DNA of 15,517 nt, taken from NCBI GenBank assembly GCA_002685655.1, contig NYXM01000197.1, forward strand, positions 1-15,517. The letters run 5' to 3'. How positions within the stretch are numbered: the stretch's first letter is position 1; each line of letters opens with the position of its first letter. This document shows positions 5,589 to 13,278 of the stretch, piece after piece. Origin of the DNA: Planctomycetaceae bacterium. GTDB taxonomy: Bacteria > Planctomycetota > Planctomycetia > Pirellulales > Pirellulaceae. A model generated the notes under the pieces. The model saw nothing but the letters and a program-made list of their open reading frames with translations. It did not search any database and was not told the origin of the DNA. Both the position numbers and the translations under genes were made by a program.

Positions 5589-7136
5589 ATGAAAAGTTTC
5601 GTGCAAGTACCGATCTTGGCGGCGATCGCGCTGCTCGTATCGGTGAATACGGCCTCAGCCGGATACCTGGGTGCTGCCAGCTATCGGCATTGTGCCGCAA
5701 CGAGTCCTGCTAGTTTTAGCTGTGCCAAGCAGCAGTGCTACACCGTCATGAAGACGTGTCGCGACGTTGTGTACGAGAAACAACAGTACACATGTTACCG
5801 GACAGCCTACGAAACAGTCTATGACACCAAGACCGTCGATTGCGTGAAATACGTTCCCGAAACGCACTATCGCGAATGCTCGTACACGGTCTGCAAACCG
5901 GTATACGAGACATGCTATCGCACGTGTACCTACGACGTCTGCAAGCCGGTCTGGGAGACGCGGACAAAAGACATCTGCTACACGGTCTGCCGTCCCGTCT
6001 GGGAAACGCGAACCAAGGACGTTTGCTATACGGTGAATCGTCCCGTTTGGAAGACTCACACCAGGGACATCTGTTACACAGTCTGCAAGCCAGTTTGGGA
6101 AACGCGCACGAAAGATGTTTGCTACACCGTCTGCAAACCCGTATGGGAAACTTGCAGCCGGGATATTTGCTACACCGTCTGTAAGCCCGTGTGGGAAACC
6201 AAGACGCGGACGGTCTGCTACACGGAACGTAGACCCGTCTACGAGACTTGCTACCGCACGGTTTGTCGTACGATCTGCAAGCCGATCCACTATACCAAGG
6301 AAGTTCAGGTCTGCTCGGGACGTTGGAATACCGAAGTCATCGAATGCCCAGGTCCTGTCATTCGCAAGTGCGTTCAAGAGCCGGGTTGCTGGACTTGGGA
6401 TCCCTGCCTTTGCCGTTGTGTGTACGTTCCCGGAAAGTCACACATGGTCGAAGTGCAGTGCCCGCCTCGTACGATTTGCAAGAAGACTTGGGTTCCCGAG
6501 GTATCGACTCGGACGATCAACTGCGTTCGTTACGAGCGTGAAACTGTAAAAGAGCAAGTGCCCTATACGGTTTGCCGCTACATCTGTGAACCGAAGACGA
6601 AGACCTGCACCTATCGGGTTTGTCGCATGGTTCCCGAGAAGCGGGTGAAAACCGTCACCTATCGCAAGTGCCACATGGTGCCCGAAAAAGTGACGAAGAC
6701 CTGCACGTACAAGGTCTGCCACATGGTGCCGCAAAAGCAGGTCAAGACGGTTACTTACAGGACGTGTTGCATGGTGCCGGAGAAGGTCACCAAGACATGC
6801 TCGTACAAAGTCTGCCGCATGGTGCCTGAGAAGGTGACTAAGACTTGCACTTACCGCGTCTGCCGCATGGTTCGCCAGTGCGTTACGAAGAAAGTACCTT
6901 ACACGGTTTGCCGCTACGAGAAGCAGGTGCTCACCAAGCGAGTGCCCTACACCGTATGCAAGCCCGTTCATTATCAGAAGACGATTCAAGTGCCTCGTTG
7001 CGTCGCAACGAAGGTCCCGTACACGGTCACGCGTTGCGTGCCGCGGACGGTCTGCAGGCAAGTCCCCGTGACAGTGTGCTGCCCAGCTCCCAGCTGTGGC
7101 CGCAAGTCGCATGGTGGCTGCAAGAGCTGCGGCTGA
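5589..7136 (+). CDS. Secreted Cys/Tyr-rich YTV-repeat protein (planctomycete cell-wall type)
   Basis: This 515-residue protein begins with a signal peptide (hydrophobic ILAAIALLVSV, predicted cleavage after TASA near residue 24), so it is exported. The mature part has two arrays of 16-residue repeats. Block 1 (DNA 5877-6260) has eight units of the type CYTVCKPVWETRTKDI. A non-repeat, Cys/Trp-containing linker follows. Block 2 (about 6609-6992) has six units like TYKVCHMVPEKVTKTC and two hybrid units starting PYTVC. I count about 59 Cys in the whole protein. The YTV motif and Cys pattern match the YTV-repeat proteins reported as detergent-insoluble wall proteins of Rhodopirellula; a disulfide-linked structural role is inferred from that. 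The start ATG at 5589 is preceded by AAAGGAG with about 8 nt spacing. The gene is monocistronic, with its own terminator. Confidence 0.88.
   Translation: MKSFVQVPILAAIALLVSVNTASAGYLGAASYRHCAATSPASFSCAKQQCYTVMKTCRDVVYEKQQYTCYRTAYETVYDTKTVDCVKYVPETHYRECSYTVCKPVYETCYRTCTYDVCKPVWETRTKDICYTVCRPVWETRTKDVCYTVNRPVWKTHTRDICYTVCKPVWETRTKDVCYTVCKPVWETCSRDICYTVCKPVWETKTRTVCYTERRPVYETCYRTVCRTICKPIHYTKEVQVCSGRWNTEVIECPGPVIRKCVQEPGCWTWDPCLCRCVYVPGKSHMVEVQCPPRTICKKTWVPEVSTRTINCVRYERETVKEQVPYTVCRYICEPKTKTCTYRVCRMVPEKRVKTVTYRKCHMVPEKVTKTCTYKVCHMVPQKQVKTVTYRTCCMVPEKVTKTCSYKVCRMVPEKVTKTCTYRVCRMVRQCVTKKVPYTVCRYEKQVLTKRVPYTVCKPVHYQKTIQVPRCVATKVPYTVTRCVPRTVCRQVPVTVCCPAPSCGRKSHGGCKSCG
5877..6260 (+). repeat. Repeat block 1: eight 48-bp units (16 residues each)
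   Basis: Eight in-frame tandem units share the pattern (I/V)CYTVC(K/R)PVWETxT(K/R)D. The first, second and last are the most divergent (VYETCYRT or TYDVC), while the middle five are nearly identical at protein level. DNA identity is lower because synonymous codons differ, which suggests the array is old and held by selection on the protein. Confidence 0.9.
6609..6992 (+). repeat. Repeat block 2: eight 48-bp units with a different consensus
   Basis: Six units follow TY(R/K)xCxMVPEKxxKTx and two more (6897-6944 and 6945-6992) begin PYTVC, resembling block 1. The period is again 16 residues, so both blocks probably derive from one ancestral unit. Units alternate between ends KTC and KTV, giving a 32-residue super-period over part of the block. 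Confidence 0.88.
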
Positions 7137-7179
7137 TAACTCGACTTCCATCTCCAGAAGAATCTATTTGGCATGACTG

Positions 7180-7219
7180 CGGCGACCCAAGATGGTTTGG
7201 GTCGCCGTTTTCTTTTCTT
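7180..7219 (+). terminator. Rho-independent terminator of the YTV-repeat gene
   Basis: CGGCGACCCAA and TTGGGTCGCCG form a perfect 11-bp stem around the 6-base loop GATGGT, followed directly by TTTTCTTTTCTT. It starts 43 bases after the stop codon. This is the clearest intrinsic terminator in the window. Confidence 0.93.
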
Positions 7220-7279
7220 GAGTGCTCTCAATGCCAGACTAAACGGGACCAGACCCTATGGCGGTGGCATGACCGAGGT

Positions 7280-7942
7280 CTACGATATCTCTATCTCGTC
7301 GTCCGAAGTCAACGAATTAGGTGGCCGTCGCGAAACACGCGTCAGGTAGATTATCGCAGCGAAGTCGTACAGGCCATGTGTGACGATTGGGGCTGCGAGG
7401 TCATCAACAAGCAAGAAAAGACCGCCCAGGTAGATGCCTACGCCGGTCGCAAGTACGGCATAGGTGGCGTTGAGCCAGTGGCAGATGCCAAATAGCAGTG
7501 CGGCCGTCACCAGCGCCAAGGCCCAGCCGTATGGCTGGTCGAGCCAGGCTTGGAGCCCACTTTGCACCAGGCCGCGAAACAACAGTTCTTCGCCGAATCC
7601 AGCGGCGGTAGAAATCGCCGTGATCTCGACAATCGAAAGACCCTTGAACATCGGCAACACGATGGAAGAGACTTTCTTCTTGAAATTGGAAAGCACTCTT
7701 GGTTGGCGGTCCAGAATCACGAGCCCGATCAGCAAGGGCAGTGCCGCCACGGCTCCCCAGAGGCAAGCGCTCGCCAACTCGCTCGCCGGCTTGTCGAATC
7801 CCAAGGTAGAAAGCGGATCGAATCCCAGTCCGCGCCCGACCAAAACCGCCAGGAATCCTAGACCCGCCTCAAAGGCAAACGCCATGGCTGCGAATTGTTG
7901 CTTGGACCTTGACATGCTCTCTGGTGATTCCAACTCTGGCAT
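7280..7942 (-). CDS. CPBP-family intramembrane metalloprotease (CAAX protease-like)
   Basis: CPBP (Abi) proteins are multi-pass membrane proteases related to Rce1. The bacterial members act in peptide processing or immunity to bacteriocins, but most have no known substrate. The 220-residue product has several hydrophobic segments and all three family motifs: GFGEELLFRG with Glu118, Glu119 and Arg123; FGICHW with His155; and the third motif THGLYDF with His189 and Asp193. The active site therefore looks intact. The ATG at 7940-7942 has GAAGG just upstream; a second Met at residue 10 is possible. The N-terminus before the first hydrophobic segment is short and polar. It is divergent from ppdK and shares its 290-base upstream region. 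No peptide or bacteriocin gene adjoins it, so the substrate is unknown. Confidence 0.9.
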   Translation of the reverse strand: MPELESPESMSRSKQQFAAMAFAFEAGLGFLAVLVGRGLGFDPLSTLGFDKPASELASACLWGAVAALPLLIGLVILDRQPRVLSNFKKKVSSIVLPMFKGLSIVEITAISTAAGFGEELLFRGLVQSGLQAWLDQPYGWALALVTAALLFGICHWLNATYAVLATGVGIYLGGLFLLVDDLAAPIVTHGLYDFAAIIYLTRVSRRPPNSLTSDDEIEIS

Positions 7943-8011
7943 TTTGCCTTCGGTTCGCCAAGATGGTGCGACACTTCGCTGGCTATCCAGTCTACGTAGA
8001 ACACCCCTTCA

Positions 8012-8040
8012 TTGACGATCTTTGGGGCTGCTGGTAAAAT
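8012..8040 (+). promoter_or_regulatory. Sigma70-like promoter of ppdK
   Basis: TTGACG (8012-8017) and TAAAAT (8035-8040) match the -35 and -10 consensus at five of six bases each, with the ideal 17-bp spacer. Transcription would start near 8047, leaving a leader of about 186 nt before the ppdK ATG. This is the strongest promoter match found in the window. Confidence 0.7.
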
Positions 8041-8118
8041 CGCGTGCCTAAATGAAATTCCGCACCGGATTCCCATCCGTCACTGTCGTCCGTAGGTTGC
8101 GGGACTGAATTTGCATCT

Positions 8119-8133
8119 ATCGCCGTCGGCGAT
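8119..8133. promoter_or_regulatory. Palindrome in the ppdK leader
   Basis: ATCGCCG-T-CGGCGAT is a perfect 15-base palindrome about 70 bases downstream of the predicted ppdK start site. It could be an operator in DNA or a small hairpin in the leader RNA. Function is inferred from position and symmetry only. Confidence 0.4.
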
Positions 8134-8232
8134 CCCCGGGTTTTCCACTGGCAAATCGCAGTGTGAGCGGGTTCGCTATTTGATTCGTGAGGCGATTTTT
8201 CCTTACGCGTGGTTTCAAGAGAGATTCCAAAC

Positions 8233-10893
8233 ATGTCTGACAAGATGATCTACTACTTTGGCAAGTCGGGTTGCGATGGCAAGGGGGCGGACAAGCAGTT
8301 ACTCGGTGGCAAGGGCCTGAATCTGGCCGAAATGACCGATATTGGCTTGCCAGTGCCGCCCGGTTTTACGATCACGACGTCGTGCTGCGCTCAGTATTAC
8401 AAAGAGGGCGGTCGACTGCCTGCAGGGTTGATCGACGATGTCAAAGCCAACGTGGCGAAACTCGAGCAGGAACTGGGCAAGAAGTTCGGCGACGACGCAA
8501 ACCCATTGTTGGTTTCGGTGCGGAGCGGTGCGGCCGTTTCCATGCCGGGCATGATGGACACGATCTTGAACCTGGGGCTGACCGATGTGGCAGTCGAAGG
8601 GTTAGCCAAGGCAACTGACAACCAACGCTTCGCCTACGACGCTTATCGCCGCTTGATCAACATGTTTGGCGGTGTGGTGATGGAGATCGACCACGGACAT
8701 TTCGAAGCCGCTTTCTCGACGATCAAGACGAAATACGATGTCGAACTCGATACCGAGGTCCCCGCGGAAGGGCTCGTCGAATTGTGCCAAGCTTACAAGG
8801 CAGTGTATCGCGAACATACGGGTACTGACTTTCCTCAGGATCCGCACGCACAACTGGCTTTGGCCGTCGAAGCGGTCTTCAAGAGCTGGAATACATTCCG
8901 GGCGATTCGCTATCGTGAAGTCGAAGGTATCCGCGGTCTGCTCGGCACTGCCGTCAACTGCCAGTCGATGGTCTACGGAAACATGGGGAACGACAGCGGA
9001 ACTGGTGTCGCGTTCACTCGCAATCCGTCCACGGGCGAAAATAAATTCTATGGTGAATTCTTGGTCAATGCCCAAGGCGAAGACGTGGTTGCTGGCATTC
9101 GCACGCCGCAACCCGTTGATGAAATGCCGGCTTGGAAGACCGAGGCGTTACCGGAGATCGGTGCCAAGGTTCACAAGCAGTTGCTGGAAATCAAGACGAT
9201 TCTGGAAAGCCACTATCGCGACATGCAAGACATCGAGTTCACAATCGAAGGTGGCAAGTTGTTCATGCTGCAAACGCGAAACGGGAAACGCACGGGTGCG
9301 GCCGCGGTTCGCGTCGCCTGCGAGATGGTTAAAGAAGGATTGATCGAGGAGAAGACCGGCGTCATGCGAATTCCGGCCAACGACCTGACTCAATTGCTGT
9401 TGCCAAGTTTCAATCCGGAAGCCAAGGTGGCCGCCGAAGTCCTCACAAAAGGCTTGCCGGCATCGCCCGGCGCGTCCGTTGGCAAGCTGGCTTTTACGGC
9501 AGACGAAGCGGTCGAGCGAACGGCGGCTGGCGAGAAAGTACTCCTGTGCCGCAAGGAGACCAGCCCGGAAGATATCGATGGTATGCACAGCGCCGCTGGG
9601 ATTTTGACGAGCACTGGCGGCATGACCAGCCACGCCGCGGTTGTTGCGCGTGGATGGGGCCGCTGTTGCGTGGCAGGAGCCGGTGATATCCAGATCGACG
9701 AGAAGGGGCGCAAGATCACCGTCGCGGGCAAGATGCTTAACCACGCCGACACAGTTTCGATCGACGGCACGACGGGCGAAGTCATGGTTGGTTCGGTCGC
9801 CACACAGTCGCCTGAACTCTCCGGCGATTTCGCGACGGTAATGGATTGGGCCGACAAATACCGCACTTTGCAGGTCCGCACCAATGCCGATTCACCGGAA
9901 GACTCGCAGCGTGCCCGTGAATTCGGCGCACAAGGCATCGGTCTTTGCCGAACCGAGCACATGTTCTTCGAGGGCGATCGAATCACGGCCGTTCGCGAGA
10001 TGATCTTGGCCAAAGACGAGGCCGCTCGTCGCGCGGCAGTGGCCAAACTGCTTCCCTTCCAGCGAAACGACTTTGTCGGCATCTTCACGGCGATGAAGGG
10101 CCTGCCCGTCACCGTCCGGTTGCTTGACCCGCCGCTGCACGAGTTCCTGCCGCACGAGAAAAAGTCGCAGGAAGAAATGGCGAAACACATGGGTCTCGCT
10201 TTGGAAGAGGTCACTTCGCGCGTGGAACAGTTGCACGAGGCCAACCCGATGCTGGGGCATCGTGGCTGCCGTCTGAGTGTGACGTATCCGGAGATCCTGG
10301 AGATGCAGGTTCGGGCGATCGTCGAAGCGGCCATCGCCTGCCAGGCAGACGGTGTCGATGCTCATCCGGAAATCATGATTCCACTGGTCGGCACAGCCAC
10401 CGAATTGAAGCTACTGCGTGGCTTGACGGAAGAGACGATTGCCGAGGTCAAGAAAGAGAAAGGCGTCAGCGACTTGGACATCTTGATCGGCACCATGATC
10501 GAGATCCCGCGTGCCGCCCTCACCGCAGACGAAGTCGCCGAGTACGCAGACTTCTTCAGCTTTGGGACCAATGATCTCACGCAGATGACGTTTGGCTACA
10601 GTCGTGACGACATCAATTCCTTCCTGCCAGACTATTTGAGGAAGGAAATTCTGCCGACTGACCCATTCCAGGCCCTGGACCAAACGGGTGTTGGCCAGTT
10701 GGTCGAGATGGGGGTCACCAAAGGCCGCAGCACACGCGCGGGCTTGAAAGTTGGCATCTGTGGCGAACACGGGGGCGATCCTTCGTCGATCGACTTCTGC
10801 CACCGTGTTGGGCTGGATTACGTCAGTTGTTCGCCCTTCCGCGTGCCGATCGCGCGATTGGCTGCTGCTCAGGCCGCGATCAACAACGGCTAG
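8233..10893 (+). CDS. ppdK: Pyruvate, phosphate dikinase
   Basis: PPDK interconverts pyruvate, ATP and phosphate with phosphoenolpyruvate, AMP and pyrophosphate in the cytoplasm, either for gluconeogenesis or for PPi-linked glycolysis. The 886-residue product has the normal length. The N-terminal nucleotide domain carries LLGGKGLNLAEM and VRSGAAVSMPGMMDTILNLG. The swivelling phosphohistidine domain has GGMTSHAAVVARGWGRCCV with the catalytic His at residue 467. The C-terminal PEP/pyruvate barrel has IGLCRTEHMF, MLGHRGCRL, SFGTNDLTQM and GICGEHGGD with the catalytic Cys at residue 843. The ATG at 8233 is chosen because MSDKMIYYFG matches family N-termini; a GTG eight codons upstream is less likely. 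A strong promoter with a long leader precedes it. It is monocistronic, followed by palindromic elements. Confidence 0.97.
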   Translation: MSDKMIYYFGKSGCDGKGADKQLLGGKGLNLAEMTDIGLPVPPGFTITTSCCAQYYKEGGRLPAGLIDDVKANVAKLEQELGKKFGDDANPLLVSVRSGAAVSMPGMMDTILNLGLTDVAVEGLAKATDNQRFAYDAYRRLINMFGGVVMEIDHGHFEAAFSTIKTKYDVELDTEVPAEGLVELCQAYKAVYREHTGTDFPQDPHAQLALAVEAVFKSWNTFRAIRYREVEGIRGLLGTAVNCQSMVYGNMGNDSGTGVAFTRNPSTGENKFYGEFLVNAQGEDVVAGIRTPQPVDEMPAWKTEALPEIGAKVHKQLLEIKTILESHYRDMQDIEFTIEGGKLFMLQTRNGKRTGAAAVRVACEMVKEGLIEEKTGVMRIPANDLTQLLLPSFNPEAKVAAEVLTKGLPASPGASVGKLAFTADEAVERTAAGEKVLLCRKETSPEDIDGMHSAAGILTSTGGMTSHAAVVARGWGRCCVAGAGDIQIDEKGRKITVAGKMLNHADTVSIDGTTGEVMVGSVATQSPELSGDFATVMDWADKYRTLQVRTNADSPEDSQRAREFGAQGIGLCRTEHMFFEGDRITAVREMILAKDEAARRAAVAKLLPFQRNDFVGIFTAMKGLPVTVRLLDPPLHEFLPHEKKSQEEMAKHMGLALEEVTSRVEQLHEANPMLGHRGCRLSVTYPEILEMQVRAIVEAAIACQADGVDAHPEIMIPLVGTATELKLLRGLTEETIAEVKKEKGVSDLDILIGTMIEIPRAALTADEVAEYADFFSFGTNDLTQMTFGYSRDDINSFLPDYLRKEILPTDPFQALDQTGVGQLVEMGVTKGRSTRAGLKVGICGEHGGDPSSIDFCHRVGLDYVSCSPFRVPIARLAAAQAAINNG

Positions 10894-10932
10894 GTGCAAG
10901 ACCGTTCAATGAGGTGACGTCAGTCGAATGAT

Positions 10933-11009
10933 AGGGGGTCGGGAGTGTTTTTCGGCCATCAGCGTCTGCCGACCGTAAGTTGTTGCCCGAAAAAGACTCC
11001 CGACCCCTT
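10933..11009. repeat. REP-like imperfect palindrome downstream of ppdK
   Basis: Two 23-base arms (10933-10955 and 10987-11009) are inverted copies of each other, differing at two positions (one pairs as G-T, the other is a G-G mismatch). They are separated by 31 bases. Each arm has the core GGGGTCGGGAGT followed by a T-rich run and CGG. The size and intergenic location fit a repetitive extragenic palindrome of the kind mobilised by RAYT transposases. It could also act as a terminator for ppdK. Confidence 0.6.
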
Positions 11010-11058
11010 CCTGGCACTGATCCATCCGCACACGCTGCTAGGGCATGCGACGGTTTGG

Positions 11059-11094
11059 CGAAAGGCTGGCTGAGATTTCTCAGCCAGCCTTTCG
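11059..11094. terminator. Perfect 17-bp hairpin between convergent ppdK and lpxA
   Basis: CGAAAGGCTGGCTGAGA and its exact inverse complement are separated by 2 bases. The lpxA stop codon (11080-11082) lies within the right arm, so the hairpin overlaps the end of that gene. It lies where ppdK and lpxA converge and could terminate both. Neither side has a strong U-tract, so it may instead be an RNA-stabilising 3' structure. Confidence 0.6.
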
Positions 11095-11937
11095 TGTTTC
11101 TAGATCGACGGCTCGTTGAATTCTGTTCGTGGGAAAGCGAACGGTCGCGGCGCGCGGTGTGCGGCGTTCTTGCACAACGCCGCGTTGACTGCTGACCAAG
11201 AATTCGTAAAACTCGGAGGCTGGCCCGTCAGGAAACTGTTTGCTGAGTTTTGCGAGCGTCTCGTTCCACGTCAGGCCCTCGCGGTAGACGACACGATAGG
11301 CGGCTTTGAGGTCAGACAAGTCCGCCGGCGAGAATCCGCTCCGCCGCAAACCGACCTGATTCAACCCGACGATCTTCGTGGTGATTCCGTCCAGCATGAC
11401 AAAGGGTGGCACATCTTGTGTAACGTGCGCTTGGCCGCCAACCATGGCGTACTGACCGATCCGACAGAACTGGTGAATCCCAGCAGCCCCCGCGATATAC
11501 ACACAATCGTCGACCACGACGTGTCCGGCAATCATGACGTTATTGGCCACGATAATGTGGTCCCCCAAATCACAGTCATGGCCCACGTGTGAATTGGCCA
11601 TTAGCAGATTGTGTTGACCAATTTGTGTCACACTCGCCGGCTCGAGGGCGCGGTGGATTGTCACGTATTCGCGAATCACGTTGTGGTCGCCAATGTCCAC
11701 TCGGCCGACTTCGTTGCCGGCTTGCAAGTGTTGCGGACGTCCGCCCAGGACCGCACCCTCGGCAACCTCGCAATTGACGCCGAGCGACGTGCCGGATTTG
11801 ATCACGACATGTGACGCAATCTGGCAATCATCGTCCAAGGTGGTGCCCGCTTCGATCACCGAAAACGCCCCAATCGAGACATTTACGCCTAGCCTTGCGT
11901 CGGGCGATACAACTGCCGTTTCATGAACGCGCGTCAC
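11080..11937 (-). CDS. lpxA: Acyl-ACP--UDP-N-acetylglucosamine O-acyltransferase
   Basis: LpxA performs the first step of lipid A synthesis, moving a 3-hydroxyacyl chain from ACP to the 3-OH of UDP-GlcNAc in the cytoplasm. The 285-residue protein is slightly longer than E. coli LpxA (262). It shows the hexapeptide pattern of a left-handed beta-helix through about residue 190, with GGRPQHLQ, IREYVTIHR, NSHVGHDCDLG (catalytic His120, equivalent to His125 in E. coli), GIHQFCRIG and the QDVPPFV exit. A helical C-terminal domain follows (GLRRSGFSP...). The start is a GTG at 11935-11937, chosen because AGAGGAG lies about 7 nt upstream. It is not in the usual lpxD-fabZ-lpxA-lpxB cluster. Its product uses the UDP-GlcNAc made by GlmU. 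Confidence 0.95.
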   Translation of the reverse strand: MTRVHETAVVSPDARLGVNVSIGAFSVIEAGTTLDDDCQIASHVVIKSGTSLGVNCEVAEGAVLGGRPQHLQAGNEVGRVDIGDHNVIREYVTIHRALEPASVTQIGQHNLLMANSHVGHDCDLGDHIIVANNVMIAGHVVVDDCVYIAGAAGIHQFCRIGQYAMVGGQAHVTQDVPPFVMLDGITTKIVGLNQVGLRRSGFSPADLSDLKAAYRVVYREGLTWNETLAKLSKQFPDGPASEFYEFLVSSQRGVVQERRTPRAATVRFPTNRIQRAVDLETRKAG

Positions 11938-12187
11938 GTTGAACTCCTCTGAAGGCGTGTCTACCCAATTGTCATCGGCACCTGGCGGGGTTCGGATTGA
12001 AACGATTTTTCAGGTTGCTACCCGAATTGTGGGGGGCGTTTGCTTGCAGGTGTAACGAGGCCGGGTCTTATTTCCAATAAACACCGCGATTCTGGGAGAA
12101 GAAGATCTCGACCGAAGAAATCACTCGATCCAGTGACCTGTACTGACGAGCGACCGGTCTCGCCACCTTGGCGCTCCGCCCACCGCG

Positions 12188-13075
12188 TTACCGATCGATC
12201 TGAATCCCCGCATCATCAATGTGATAGCGAGCAATCTGATCGTCACACGCGCTGCCTCGATGCTTGGCGATATACAGCCCACGTTCGATCCGATTTCCCT
12301 CTCGGATCTTCCCCAAGTAGATCAACGTGCTGGCGTTGGCCAGGGCGTCGCCTTCGTCGAGCGGTCGCACGATCATGTCGTCCAGCATGGCGTCGTGCGA
12401 TGTATACAATAGCAGGCAACTGTTGGACGCCGTGTCGTAGTTATGGGTTGCGGCGTCCGCCGCGTTGCGCCGATAAGCTTCACGGAACAGGTCACGCGCT
12501 ACCCATTCGGGATCCTTCCGAATCACTTGATGATAGACGTACTCGAATAAACTGAATTGAATCGACTCGTGCGGCCGGTCCGTCGGTTCGATGCCATCCA
12601 CGACGAATCGTCGCACGCCATGTACGCAGTTCCCATACAAGAATGCGATCGCGCTGCGCAGTTTGGCATTCAATTCAGCTTGCCATTGCTGCCATTGTTC
12701 GAAATCCAGGTCGCGTTTGGTGACCCGCCGACCGCTGTAGTCAAATAGGTGTAGATAGTCGCCGTGATTGCGTTCCGCAGCGAAAAATGAATCCAACTTG
12801 ATCATCTGGTCGCCGGAAACTTCCGACATCGTCCAGTCGAAGATTCTTTGAGCGTATTCCGAATGGCTTTGAGAATCACCACGCGTGCTCATGTCAAACA
12901 CCACGCCCCGGTGACCCTCCTGCGCCAGACCCGCGTTGGCGAATTGAATCCCCAGTTGTGTCTTGCCAATACCTGTCGCCCCAACGATCACTGTCAACGT
13001 TCCGGGCAGCAGACCGCCGCCGAGTTTCTCGTCGAGCTTGTCGATCCCCGTGGAATGGCGAACTTGCGCAGCCAT
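12188..13075 (-). CDS. KaiC-like single-domain RecA-superfamily ATPase
   Basis: The 295-residue protein has a RecA/KaiC core. It opens STGIDKLDEKLGGGLLPGTLTV (residues 8-29), the KaiC N-terminal signature. Walker A is GATGIGKT (32-39), and Walker B is RRFVVDG with Asp160. Classical KaiC has two such domains and acts in the cyanobacterial clock. Single-domain relatives are widespread signalling or DNA-related ATPases of unknown role. Where KaiC proteins carry the acidic pair SFEE after the second strand, this one has VVFDMSTRGDSQSH, so the catalytic Glu pair appears missing. A charged, Trp/Gln-rich insert lies at about 105-140. The ATG at 13073-13075 has AGAGGA about 5-7 nt upstream; a TTG one codon earlier is less likely. 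lpxA lies downstream on the same strand after 250 bases. No kaiA, kaiB or kinase gene is present. Confidence 0.85.
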   Translation of the reverse strand: MAAQVRHSTGIDKLDEKLGGGLLPGTLTVIVGATGIGKTQLGIQFANAGLAQEGHRGVVFDMSTRGDSQSHSEYAQRIFDWTMSEVSGDQMIKLDSFFAAERNHGDYLHLFDYSGRRVTKRDLDFEQWQQWQAELNAKLRSAIAFLYGNCVHGVRRFVVDGIEPTDRPHESIQFSLFEYVYHQVIRKDPEWVARDLFREAYRRNAADAATHNYDTASNSCLLLYTSHDAMLDDMIVRPLDEGDALANASTLIYLGKIREGNRIERGLYIAKHRGSACDDQIARYHIDDAGIQIDR

Positions 13076-13185
13076 CAAAGTCCTCTATTTGGCTCATGTT
13101 CTTTCCGCGACCACAACGCGTAGCCGTTTGTAGAAGGATAACCGGTTGTTTGCTTCGTTTGTACCGTCACAATATGTAGCGTGCA

Positions 13186-13191
13186 TACAAT
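13186..13191 (+). promoter_or_regulatory. Possible -10 element upstream of the acyl-CoA ligase gene
   Basis: TACAAT matches the -10 consensus at five of six bases, about 90 bases before the ATG. No good -35 is present at 16-18 bp, so this would need an activator or be a chance match. Confidence 0.25.
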
Positions 13192-13278
13192 CACTAAGAA
13201 GCAGAAGTCGTAGTGCGGTTCACGTTCACTGCCGATTGAATACGTTTGCGACACCCCACTGATTCAGAAGGGACGCCA

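Noticed and set aside
5655..6377. 240-codon minus-strand open frame opposite the YTV-repeat gene
   Set aside because: It mirrors the repeats: biased codons on the plus strand avoid stops on the other strand. No start signal or family motif was seen.
5877..6992. CRISPR array or noncoding tandem repeat
   Set aside because: The 48-bp periodicity is in frame and conserved at protein level with synonymous variation, so it is a coding repeat.
6438..7151. 237-codon minus-strand open frame opposite repeat block 2
   Set aside because: Same explanation as for block 1; the composition (His, Leu, Arg, Asp rich) is a reflection of the repeats.
9390..10334. 314-codon minus-strand open frame within ppdK
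   Set aside because: Fully antisense to conserved ppdK sequence; no recognisable protein features.
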